From positions 1 through 17,105 of the forward strand of contig JAUUNJ010000019.1 in assembly GCA_030844625.1 (NCBI GenBank): a stretch of DNA of 17,105 nt, read 5' to 3'. Shown piece after piece: positions 7,787 through 15,127 of this stretch. The DNA comes from Roseburia sp. GTDB lineage: Bacteria; Bacillota; Clostridia; Lachnospirales; Lachnospiraceae. The position numbers and the translations under genes were made by a program. Within the stretch, counting starts at the first letter, position 1, and every line of letters starts with the position of its first letter. A model generated the notes under the pieces. It saw only the letters and a list, made by a program, of their open reading frames with translations, was not told the DNA's origin and ran no database searches.

Positions 7787-9330
7787 CTTTTGCATATTCG
7801 GGTTCCGTACAATCGGCAATTGCCGATATTGCCTTGGAAGTTTATGAGGGCGATTTTGTGGTTATCTGTGGTAAATCAGGAAGTGGCAAGAGTACACTGC
7901 TTAGAATGTTAAAACCCGCAATCAGACCATTTGGAAAGAGCTTTGGACAGGTATTGTATGAGAATATCCCCATTGATCAAGTATCTGACAAAGTACAGGC
8001 AGAGCAAATCGGATTTATTATGCAAAATCCCGAACATCAGATTGTCACTGATAAAGTGTGGCATGAGCTTGCTTTTGGATTGGAAAATCTGGGATATCAG
8101 AAGGAGGAAATACGACTTCGTGTTACAGAGATGGCAGAGTATTTTGGAATTACTGACTGGTATTTTGATCCGGTGGACAAGCTGTCAGGGGGGCAGAAAC
8201 AACTGCTGAATCTGGCTGCGGCAATGGCAATGCACCCAAAAGTAATGGTTCTGGATGAACCTACGGCTCAGCTTGACCCTATTGCGGCAGAAACTTTTTT
8301 AGATATGCTGAAGAAAATAAACCGGGATTTGGGAATCACCATTATCTTATCGGAGCATAGACTGAATCATGTACTACCGGAAGCAGATCGGATTGTAATT
8401 ATGGAAGATGGGGAAATTTTGTTAAAGGGTACTCCGGAAGATGTTATTTTATCGGTGGAAGATAGGGAATTAATGAATCTGATGCCTGTTCCAGCGCAGA
8501 TATTTAAGAAGTGTAATGGGGAAGGCACAGTTCCACTTTCGGTAGAGCAGGGAAGAAAATGGATTAGTTCCACAAAAGCCTATGGAGAAATATGTATAGA
8601 GAAAGGTGAGGATATCGGCACTATTGCAGTAAACTGTAAAAACTTATGGTTTAGATATGAAAGAAGCGGAAGAGATATTATAAAAGGATTGAATCTTCAG
8701 GTGAAAAAAGGAGAAATTTTTGCACTGTTGGGTGGCAATGGGACAGGAAAGACAACTACGCTGTCGTTGCTGTCGGGAATTCATAAGGCTTACAGAGGAA
8801 AATTAAAAATAGAGGGGAAAGTATCTGCTCTTCCTCAAAATGTACAGACTTTGTTTCGAAAAGAAACAGTGAAACAGGAAGCAGAGGGAATTCCGGAAAA
8901 AATCATCAGGCAGACGGATCTGGAAGACCTAATGGAGCATCATCCCTATGATATTAGCGGAGGACAGCAGCAGAAACTGGCACTTGCAAAGGTCCTGTCA
9001 GGGAATCCGGACATTCTGCTTTTGGATGAACCTACAAAGGGAATTGATGCAATATATAAGGAAAGCCTTGGAAAGATTCTTCTTGAATTAAAAAAGGCAG
9101 GAAAAACAATTATTATGGTCAGCCATGATGTGGATTTTTGTGGAGAATTTGCAGACAGATGCGGATTGTTTGCAGACGGAAGCCTTATCGCAGTTAATGA
9201 TGTTAGGGGATTTTTTGCAGGTAACAGATTTTATACAACTACAGTCAGCAAAATGGCAGGTAAGAAAATTATAAATGCAGTTAAGAAGGAGGATGTTATA
9301 TGTTTCTTAACGGAAGAGAATACTATTTGA
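7759..9330 (+). CDS. ECF transporter ATPase with two fused ATP-binding domains (EcfA-EcfA')
   Basis: A 523-residue protein with two ABC ATPase domains in tandem, replacing the separate EcfA1 and EcfA2 subunits of many Firmicutes. Domain 1 has Walker A GKSGSGKST (38-46), Q-loop Q89, signature LSGGQ (142-146), Walker B VMVLDE (162-167) and switch H200. Domain 2 has Walker A GGNGTGKTT (325-333), a Q in LPQN (360), signature ISGGQ (399-403), Walker B ILLLDE (419-424) and switch H456. Both sites therefore look competent for ATP hydrolysis. The second domain is shorter between its Q-loop and signature. GGGGAGG at 7745-7751 supports the ATG at 7759. The gene overlaps ecfT by 28 nt and the S-component gene by 31 nt, which implies tight co-translation. 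It powers uptake by the EcfT/S complex. Confidence 0.94.
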   Translation: MAQIQIKNLTFAYSGSVQSAIADIALEVYEGDFVVICGKSGSGKSTLLRMLKPAIRPFGKSFGQVLYENIPIDQVSDKVQAEQIGFIMQNPEHQIVTDKVWHELAFGLENLGYQKEEIRLRVTEMAEYFGITDWYFDPVDKLSGGQKQLLNLAAAMAMHPKVMVLDEPTAQLDPIAAETFLDMLKKINRDLGITIILSEHRLNHVLPEADRIVIMEDGEILLKGTPEDVILSVEDRELMNLMPVPAQIFKKCNGEGTVPLSVEQGRKWISSTKAYGEICIEKGEDIGTIAVNCKNLWFRYERSGRDIIKGLNLQVKKGEIFALLGGNGTGKTTTLSLLSGIHKAYRGKLKIEGKVSALPQNVQTLFRKETVKQEAEGIPEKIIRQTDLEDLMEHHPYDISGGQQQKLALAKVLSGNPDILLLDEPTKGIDAIYKESLGKILLELKKAGKTIIMVSHDVDFCGEFADRCGLFADGSLIAVNDVRGFFAGNRFYTTTVSKMAGKKIINAVKKEDVICFLTEENTI

Positions 9331-9929
9331 TATCCATACTGATAATTGTTGCTTCCATAATAATTTTTATGTGGTCTTTTGAGAGAAGAAAACCTCAGAC
9401 CAGGGAGGTTGTTGTACTGGCGGTAATGACAGCCCTCGCAGTGGTGGGCAGAATCATGTTTTTTATGACACCACAGTTTAAACCCTGTGCAGCCATAATA
9501 ATTATTACCGGAATCATGCTGGGAAAAGAAGCTGGATTTTTATGCGGGGCTCTTACCGCTTTTGTATCTGATTTCTTTTTCGGACAGGGACCCTGGACAC
9601 CCTGGCAGATGGCAGCTTTTGGGATTATTGGTTTTGTTTCTGCATTAATATTTTACGGCAAGATGAGGAAACTGGCAGAAAATAAATGGGTTTTGTGTAC
9701 TTATGGATTTTTTATGACTTTTGTGGTTTATGGTGTGATTTTAGATACTGCAACAGTATTTATGTATACGGATGAGCCCACAATATCTGCATTTCTTACA
9801 ACATATGCCAGCGGTATTGTGTTTAATGGGGTTCACGGGGCATCTACGGTCCTGTTTTTATGGTTTTTATCCGCTCCCCTTATGAAAAAGCTGGAAAGAA
9901 TAAAATTAAAGTATGGGATGTATGGTTAA
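9300..9929 (+). CDS. ECF transporter substrate-binding S component, predicted corrinoid type
   Basis: A 209-residue polytopic protein of ECF S-component size. Features are the helix-1 region VVVLAVMTALAVVGRIMFF (about 38-56), followed by KPCAAIIIITGIMLGKEAGFL, then the loop FFFGQGPWTPWQMAAFG (about 92-108) and several further helices. This loop recalls S components predicted or shown to carry cobalamin-type substrates (CbrT-like), but that assignment is from memory of the family and is not certain. An extra hydrophobic N-terminal helix (about 10-26) precedes the usual six-helix core. AAGGAGG (9286-9292) positions the ATG at 9300, inside the ATPase gene. It is the last gene of the unit. The transcobalamin-like surface proteins upstream give independent support for a corrinoid substrate. 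Confidence 0.8.
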   Translation: MFLNGREYYLISILIIVASIIIFMWSFERRKPQTREVVVLAVMTALAVVGRIMFFMTPQFKPCAAIIIITGIMLGKEAGFLCGALTAFVSDFFFGQGPWTPWQMAAFGIIGFVSALIFYGKMRKLAENKWVLCTYGFFMTFVVYGVILDTATVFMYTDEPTISAFLTTYASGIVFNGVHGASTVLFLWFLSAPLMKKLERIKLKYGMYG

Positions 9930-9956
9930 AATACTGCTAAATACAAAGAAAAAAAG

Positions 9957-9985
9957 TTGAATTTGTTATAAGATGGTGCTATTAT
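9957..9985 (+). promoter_or_regulatory. Sigma-A promoter of the antiporter gene
   Basis: TTGAAT (9957-9962) and TATTAT (9980-9985) are separated by 17 nt. An extended -10 TG lies at 9977-9978. Each hexamer is close to consensus. Transcription would start near 9992, about 48 nt before the ATG at 10040. This makes the antiporter a separate transcription unit from the ECF operon, although no terminator was seen after the S-component gene. Confidence 0.6.
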
Positions 9986-10039
9986 GTATCGGGTTGAAAA
10001 AATGAAATAGAAGTTAGTATATGAAAAGAGGGAGACATC

Positions 10040-11383
10040 ATGGAAGAATATGGTTATTTATGGCAGTTAGCTCTGATTTTGGGAAGTACTAAACTTTTAG
10101 GTTTGATTACAAAAAAGTATAACATGCCACAGGTAGTAGGAGCATTATTGGCAGGGCTTCTTTTGGGGCCGGCTGTATTAGGCAATATTTTATCAGATGC
10201 GGTAATTGGCGGTATACATCTGACAGACTTTACATTGTACCAGACGTCATTTATAAATCATCTGGCTGAGATTGGTGTAATTGTTCTTATGTTCTGTGCA
10301 GGTTTGGAGACAGATATTAATGAACTGAAAAAATGCGGTAGAGCATCTTTTATTATTGCACTGTTAGGTGTTGTTGTCCCACTTATTGGAGGAGGTGCAC
10401 TTACATACTGGTTCATGCAGGCAGGTTGGATTGCTCCGGCAGAAGGAAGTACCAACTTTATACAGGCAGTATTTATAGGTGTTATTTTGACGGCGACATC
10501 GGTTAGTATTACTGTCGAGACTCTTCAGGAAATGGGTAAGTTAAAAACTGCATCTGGAAATGCCATATTGGGAGCAGCTATTATTGATGATATATTAGGT
10601 ATTATAGCATTGACAATTGTAACCAGCTTAGGAGGCAGTTCTGGTGCAGCAGATTCGGCACCATTGTGGCTTGTTTTATTAAAAATTGTTTTGTTTTTTG
10701 TTTTTGTCTTTGCGTTTGGTTTTATTATCTACAAGCTGTTTGGCAAATGGTGTGAACATGATGGAAAGGGGAAACACAGACATGCAATTATAGCATTTGT
10801 AATATGTTTATTAATGTCTTTTGCGGCAGAATACTTCTTTGGTGTAGCTGACATTACCGGAGCATTCTTTGCGGGTGTTATTATTTCAATGACACAGAAA
10901 GACCAGTTTATTGCATCAAAATTTGATGTTGTGGGATATATGTTCTTAAGCCCGATTTTCTTTGCCAGCATTGGTCTCAAAGTTGATGGTGATGCGGTTC
11001 TGTCAATGGGATGGATTGTGGCTGTATATGCAATATTGCTGACGATTATTGCAGTTATTACCAAAATCATAGGATGTGGTTTAGGTGCTAAGGCATGTGG
11101 ATATAAGAACTATCAGTGTCTGCGAATCGGTGTTGGAATGATTTCCAGAGGTGAGGTGGCATTGATTGTTGCCAATAAAGGAATTGAAGCAGGACTTATG
11201 AGTGCCAGTATTGTGGCACCGGTTATTATTGTAGTTATTGTTACAACAATCATTACTCCAATTATTTTAAAACCGGTATTTATGAGAAAGAATCCTATAG
11301 CGGTGGATGTTCCTGCAACAAGTAAGCTTGTTGAAAATTACGAGGAAAGAGAAGAATACAGAACAAGAAGAATTGAGAAATAA
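10040..11383 (+). CDS. Cation:proton antiporter, CPA2 (NapA/Kef-like) family
   Basis: A 447-residue membrane protein with about 12 helices, of the monovalent cation/proton antiporter-2 family. Evidence: the N-terminal block with YNMPQVVGALLAGLLLGP, the FCAGLETDINELKK block (about 85-98), the unwound-helix motif TATSVSITVETL (151-162), and the paired acids in AAIIDDILGI (D183, D184) typical of electrogenic Na+/H+ exchangers such as NapA. The C-terminal helix region FLSPIFFASIGLKVD is also typical. The protein ends with a short charged tail of about 30 residues and has no RCK/TrkA-N regulatory domain, unlike KefB/KefC. GAGGGAGA just upstream of 10040 supports the start. It has its own promoter and terminator, so it is probably monocistronic. 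The ion (Na+ or K+) cannot be decided. Confidence 0.9.
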   Translation: MEEYGYLWQLALILGSTKLLGLITKKYNMPQVVGALLAGLLLGPAVLGNILSDAVIGGIHLTDFTLYQTSFINHLAEIGVIVLMFCAGLETDINELKKCGRASFIIALLGVVVPLIGGGALTYWFMQAGWIAPAEGSTNFIQAVFIGVILTATSVSITVETLQEMGKLKTASGNAILGAAIIDDILGIIALTIVTSLGGSSGAADSAPLWLVLLKIVLFFVFVFAFGFIIYKLFGKWCEHDGKGKHRHAIIAFVICLLMSFAAEYFFGVADITGAFFAGVIISMTQKDQFIASKFDVVGYMFLSPIFFASIGLKVDGDAVLSMGWIVAVYAILLTIIAVITKIIGCGLGAKACGYKNYQCLRIGVGMISRGEVALIVANKGIEAGLMSASIVAPVIIVVIVTTIITPIILKPVFMRKNPIAVDVPATSKLVENYEEREEYRTRRIEK

Positions 11384-11396
11384 AAACATATAAGAG

Positions 11397-11445
11397 AAGA
11401 ACCTGTGATTTGCGATATATTTCAATTGTCATAGGTTCTTTTATT
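11397..11445 (+). terminator. Rho-independent terminator after the antiporter gene
   Basis: AAGAACCTGTGA (11397-11408) pairs with TCATAGGTTCTT (11429-11440) through 12 positions including one G-U pair. The loop is 20 nt and a TTTTATT tail follows. The 3' arm also contains the -35-like element of the spmB promoter. Confidence 0.8.
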
Positions 11446-11457
11446 ATGCCATAATAT
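11429..11457 (+). promoter_or_regulatory. Sigma-E-like sporulation promoter of spmB
   Basis: TCATAGG (11429-11435) is a 5/7 match to the sigma-E -35 consensus KMATATT. A 14-nt spacer leads to CATAATAT (11450-11457), which keeps the CATA and final T of CATACAHT. The same TGTCATA start, 14-nt spacer and ATAATAT core occur upstream of spmA. Transcription would begin at about 11464. An overlapping sigma-A reading (TTGTCA at 11426-11431, 18 nt, CATAAT) is possible. Confidence 0.55.
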
Positions 11458-11484
11458 ATAATAATGAATATTTGGGAAAATATT

Positions 11485-12009
11485 ATGTCAATAATTGTTG
11501 CAATTTCTTCTTTTATAATACCGGGAATTATGTTGTTTATCGTTTTTTATGGTATGGCAAAAAAGAAGAATGTATATGATGACTTTGTGAAAGGTGCGAC
11601 GGGAGGGTTAACAACAGTACTCAAAGTTATGCCCACACTAATAGGTCTGATGGTGGCGGTGGGTGTCTTAAGGGAATCCGGATTTATGGAAGCCATTGGA
11701 ACATGGATTGGAAAATTTACAAATAATATTGGATTTCCGGGCGAGCTGGTTCCAATTACCATTGTAAAGATTTTTTCTTCTTCTGCAGCTACGGGTATGG
11801 TTATGGATATTTTTAAAGAGTACGGACCAGATTCCTATTTAGGAAAAGTTACTTCTCTTATGATGAGCAGCACGGAAACAGTGTTCTACACAATGTCAGT
11901 ATATTATATTACAGCTAAAGTTACAAAAACCAGATGGACCCTGGCCGGAGCGTTATTGGCAACAATTGCAGGCACAATCGCAAGTGTTTTACTGGCAAAT
12001 TTATTATAA
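11485..12009 (+). CDS. spmB: Spore maturation protein B (SpmB)
   Basis: A 174-residue membrane protein (181 if started at the ATG at 11464), matching the roughly 178 residues of B. subtilis SpmB, the partner of SpmA in spore core dehydration. Conserved stretches, numbered from the 11485 start, are the N-terminal helix with FIIPGIMLFIVFYG, the MPTLIGLMVAVGVLRESG block (about 49-66), FPGELVPITIVKIFSSSAATGM (split: about 85-95 and 96-106) and GPDSYLGKVTSLMMSSTETVFY (about 116-137). I prefer 11485 because GGGA at 11474-11477 is correctly spaced and the predicted transcript would start at about 11464, leaving the first ATG with no leader or ribosome site. The gene is detached from spmA but retains a matching sporulation promoter. 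A strong terminator follows. Confidence 0.9.
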   Translation: MSIIVAISSFIIPGIMLFIVFYGMAKKKNVYDDFVKGATGGLTTVLKVMPTLIGLMVAVGVLRESGFMEAIGTWIGKFTNNIGFPGELVPITIVKIFSSSAATGMVMDIFKEYGPDSYLGKVTSLMMSSTETVFYTMSVYYITAKVTKTRWTLAGALLATIAGTIASVLLANLL

Positions 12010-12022
12010 AAGTTATGTTTTG

Positions 12023-12090
12023 AAAAACTGCTGCTTAGAAACCTGATGTGTTATGAATGAAGCGTCATTGTCTCTATGCAGCAGTTTTTG
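12023..12090. terminator. Bidirectional terminator between convergent genes
   Basis: AAAAACTGCTGC (12023-12034) and GCAGCAGTTTTT (12078-12089) form a perfect 12-bp stem. The stem continues past one T-T mismatch with TAGA/TCTA (12036-12039 with 12073-12076). The loop holds a small nested hairpin, AATGA-AGCG-TCATT at 12056-12069. The A and T runs on the two arms provide a U tail on either strand, so it can serve both spmB and the minus-strand gene ending at 12155. Confidence 0.85.
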
Positions 12091-12154
12091 TTTCTGCGCA
12101 GAATAAGCAAAAAGAGAAAAATAATGGTATATGTTTCTGATTGTTTATTCAGAT

Positions 12155-14008
12155 TTATTCTTTTGTAATTTGTGCATATTCATTAAAAATCCATTTATCA
12201 ACAACAGAGAAACTGGTTGGTCCAATTGACAAAAATGCCTGATGGAATTTTTTGAGATCAAATTTGTCCCCCAGTTTCTTTTGCATTTTATCTTTAATAT
12301 TGCAGATTTCCATATATCCCACATAATATTGCAGATAGTTGGCAGGTTCCTCTATAACAGCCTGAAAAATATTTTCACATACTGTATCATCCTCCATATT
12401 ATAGTTTGCAAGAAAATTCTTTGTGTCTTTTAAAGTCCAGCCTTCATAATTGATTCCGATGTCGCAAAGGGAATAAAGTGCCAGTGAGTATGAAGCACTG
12501 CAGGACAAAGCCTTTGCCAGTTGTGGATTATCCTCATATTTATAATCATAGGACATAAATTCAACATAGGTTGCCCAGCCTTCCGTATAACCTCCATAAT
12601 TTACAAGATATCGTATGGAAAGAGGATCGGTGAGGGAAAAGCATGCAGCCTGAAACATATGTCCCGGAATACCCTCATGTGCCAGAGTAGTATATATATC
12701 CTGATTTTGGGACTTGGTTCCATTGTTTATGTAAATTGTGTTATTGTCGGGAGCATCAATGGGTGGAGAAAGATAAAAGGCAGGGCTTAAATAATCTTCA
12801 AGGCTTTTATCCACATATTTTATTTCATAGTTTATGTCTGAAGATATGGGAAAATCTTTCGCCGCTTTTTCTTTGAGGTCCGTTAAAATTGTTTCCGGAG
12901 AGGAAGTGTTTTTTTCATCTCCATAAAACTGGTCTTCCAATTCCGGAGAAATTGTAAGAAGGGAATACATGGTTCTCATGTCATTTGCCAGATTGTTCTG
13001 TATATCTGATTTTAATTCCAGAACAGACTGACTGCTTCCTGTATATGTTTTTGTCAGATATTCATAGTAATCCTGCCCGTTTTTTAAGTAATATAATCCA
13101 TTAACGTTTTTGCAGTATCCACTGCTTTTTAAAGTAGACAAAGTCTGTATTATAGATTGGTATGCGGGAATTACCGACTGCTCTATTACCGACTGATTTT
13201 TAGCAATATATTCAGATTTTTCGCTGTCAGTTAAAAAATCTGCATTTTTAATTTTTTCATTAAAAGAAGAATAGAGCAGATTATCTTTTGCGGAACCAGT
13301 GCCAATAAAGTCTTTACATTGGCTGATAATTCCCTCACAACAGAAATCACTGATAAAGCATTCTTTCTCCGCTTTTAATTTCTGAAATTCGCAAATCTGT
13401 GCGTAATAATCCTTTAGTTCAGATAAGAGTAAAAGGTAGTTATCCAAATCCTGTTTTGACGTGAACTTATATTCTGAAAAGAGAATTGGGAGCTGTGCCT
13501 GTAATCCGGTAGTCGGACTTAAAATTTCCGAACACAGGCATAAATCTGAAAAATCCAGTTGATCCTTAAAATAATCCATCAGGGTATCATAAGTAATTTG
13601 CTGTTTTCGGGACAACTGGTCATAGTCCATGGATTTTAATTTATTTATCTCTTCTATGTAATATTGCTGACCGGAAATCATTGCATCATAGGAATATGTT
13701 CCTAAAGTCTGTTCAATATTATTTAATCCTAAATTTTCAGGATGTAACAGATAAAAATGCATACTCAGTGCATCGCTGGATACCTGACCGAAAAATAGCT
13801 GGTCAGCATATTGGTCAAAATTCTTTTGTGTACTATTTGCATATTTAGAAGAGGAAGTCTTTCTGTGGGGTACAGAGTAATAAAATATTAGCAAAAAAGA
13901 AATAATAAGTAAGGATATGGTGGCAGTAAACAAATATTTGTGTTTTAAAATAAATGATTTGATAAGGGAAAAAAAATTTGCATTAGAGAAAAATTTAATG
14001 TTTTTCAA
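12155..14008 (-). CDS. DUF885-family membrane-anchored putative zinc hydrolase
   Basis: A 617-residue protein of the DUF885 family, which is distantly related to zinc carboxypeptidases. The signature HEGIPGH is at 444-450, and a probable further metal ligand is the Glu in YTEGWATYVE (about 476). A basic N-terminus and a hydrophobic segment at about 25-44 indicate a signal anchor, with the large catalytic part outside the membrane. There is no ATG near the start. The TTG at 14008 has GGAGA (14018-14014, read on the minus strand) at good spacing; the TTG at 14020 would add four residues and has a weaker site. The gene stands alone and convergent to spmB. Substrate is unknown; peptides or wall fragments are possible but not shown by the sequence. 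Confidence 0.8.
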   Translation of the reverse strand: MKNIKFFSNANFFSLIKSFILKHKYLFTATISLLIISFLLIFYYSVPHRKTSSSKYANSTQKNFDQYADQLFFGQVSSDALSMHFYLLHPENLGLNNIEQTLGTYSYDAMISGQQYYIEEINKLKSMDYDQLSRKQQITYDTLMDYFKDQLDFSDLCLCSEILSPTTGLQAQLPILFSEYKFTSKQDLDNYLLLLSELKDYYAQICEFQKLKAEKECFISDFCCEGIISQCKDFIGTGSAKDNLLYSSFNEKIKNADFLTDSEKSEYIAKNQSVIEQSVIPAYQSIIQTLSTLKSSGYCKNVNGLYYLKNGQDYYEYLTKTYTGSSQSVLELKSDIQNNLANDMRTMYSLLTISPELEDQFYGDEKNTSSPETILTDLKEKAAKDFPISSDINYEIKYVDKSLEDYLSPAFYLSPPIDAPDNNTIYINNGTKSQNQDIYTTLAHEGIPGHMFQAACFSLTDPLSIRYLVNYGGYTEGWATYVEFMSYDYKYEDNPQLAKALSCSASYSLALYSLCDIGINYEGWTLKDTKNFLANYNMEDDTVCENIFQAVIEEPANYLQYYVGYMEICNIKDKMQKKLGDKFDLKKFHQAFLSIGPTSFSVVDKWIFNEYAQITKE

Positions 14009-14055
14009 TAGGGTCTCCAAAAAGTCTCTTTATATAAAATATAAAATAAAATGAA

Positions 14056-14082
14056 AATGTATGATATTTGAATAAAATATGT
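14056..14082 (-). promoter_or_regulatory. Possible sigma-E-like promoter of the DUF885 gene
   Basis: On the minus strand ACATATT (14082-14076) matches 6/7 of the sigma-E -35 consensus. CATACATT (14063-14056) matches the -10 consensus CATACAHT fully. The spacer is 12 nt, about two shorter than usual, which is the main weakness in this AT-rich stretch. The implied start near 14050 leaves about 40 nt before the TTG at 14008. Confidence 0.3.
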
Positions 14083-14088
14083 TACAAT
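14080..14088 (+). promoter_or_regulatory. Extended -10 promoter candidate for manA
   Basis: TG at 14080-14081 precedes TACAAT at 14083-14088, giving an extended -10 element (5/6 hexamer match). No good -35 is present. Transcription would begin near 14095, giving a leader of about 80 nt before the manA ATG. It overlaps the possible minus-strand promoter, so the two divergent genes may compete for polymerase. Confidence 0.4.
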
Positions 14089-14177
14089 CGAAATATATTG
14101 TCAGAAAAAAATGTATAGATAGATGGCAGAATTTGAAATAAAAAATTAAATGAAATAATAAAAATGAGGTATATATT

Positions 14178-15107
14178 ATGGATGTATTAATGTTAAAACC
14201 TGTTTTTAAGGATGCTATATGGGGCGGTACACTTTTACAAGATTTTGGTTACGGTGAAGCCGGTGATAGGGCAGGAGAATGCTGGGGAATCAGTGCACAT
14301 CAAAATGGTGACTGCATAGTTGAGAGTGGTGAATTTGCAGGCAAAACGCTCTCATGGTGCTGGGACAATCATAGAGAACTGTTCGGGAACATGAAAGGAG
14401 ATGTATTTCCTTTGCTTGTTAAAATTCTGGGAGCAGAAGATGACCTGAGCATACAGGTACATCCTAATGACGAATATGCGGCAGTACATGAGAATGGAGC
14501 ATTAGGAAAAACAGAGTGCTGGTACATTCTGGACTGCAAGGAGGATGCTACAATTGTAATTGGGCATAATGCAAAAAATAAACAGGAACTGGCTGATATG
14601 ATTCATCAGGAAAAATGGAATGAGCTGATAAGAGTTATACCTATTAAAAAGGGGGACTTTTTTCAGATTGACCCGGGATGTCTCCATGCAATTAAGGGGG
14701 GGACTCTGTTAATAGAGACCCAGCAGAGCAGCGATGTGACATACAGAGTTTATGATTATGACAGATTGCAAAATGGTAAACCCCGTGAACTCCATGTGCA
14801 GCAGAGCATTGATTGTATTACTGCGCCCCACAAAGATTATGATGGTAAGAGAATTGTTAATAACTACCCGGGAATGACCAGTGAAATGTTAGTAAAATGC
14901 CCATTTTACACATTAGAGAAATGGGAAGTTGAGGGGGATTATTTATTTGAAATGGATAAAGCGTTTATGAATGCCAGCGTAATTGAAGGTTGCGGAAGTG
15001 TTAATGGCAGACGGCTTACCAAGGGCAATCATTTTATTGTTCCATCAGGAATAGGCGAATGTAATTTTCAAGGGAAAATGACAATCATGGTTTCATACTG
15101 TGATTAA
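14178..15107 (+). CDS. manA: Mannose-6-phosphate isomerase, type I
   Basis: A 309-residue cupin enzyme that interconverts mannose 6-phosphate and fructose 6-phosphate in the cytoplasm. Its length is that of the short Firmicutes type I isomerases. The N-terminus (LKPVFKDAIWGG) is typical. Zinc ligands are visible as Q93 and H95 in SIQVHPNDEYA, E113 in GKTECWYIL, and H170 in GCLHAIKGG; R190 in VTYRVYDYDR fits the active-site Arg. GAGG at 14165-14168 precedes the ATG. The regulator gene follows after a 20-nt gap and is probably co-transcribed, which suggests control of mannose or another hexose pathway, although no PTS permease gene is in the window. Confidence 0.95.
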   Translation: MDVLMLKPVFKDAIWGGTLLQDFGYGEAGDRAGECWGISAHQNGDCIVESGEFAGKTLSWCWDNHRELFGNMKGDVFPLLVKILGAEDDLSIQVHPNDEYAAVHENGALGKTECWYILDCKEDATIVIGHNAKNKQELADMIHQEKWNELIRVIPIKKGDFFQIDPGCLHAIKGGTLLIETQQSSDVTYRVYDYDRLQNGKPRELHVQQSIDCITAPHKDYDGKRIVNNYPGMTSEMLVKCPFYTLEKWEVEGDYLFEMDKAFMNASVIEGCGSVNGRRLTKGNHFIVPSGIGECNFQGKMTIMVSYCD

Positions 15108-15127
15108 GTATTGGAAAGAGAGAAAGC

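Noticed and set aside
12091..12103. Short palindrome TTTCTGCGCAGAA next to the bidirectional terminator
   Set aside because: Too short and isolated to support an operator or recombination site call.
12521..12790. Plus-strand open frames inside the DUF885 gene
   Set aside because: Antisense shadows of a coherent minus-strand gene with a clear HEGIPGH motif.
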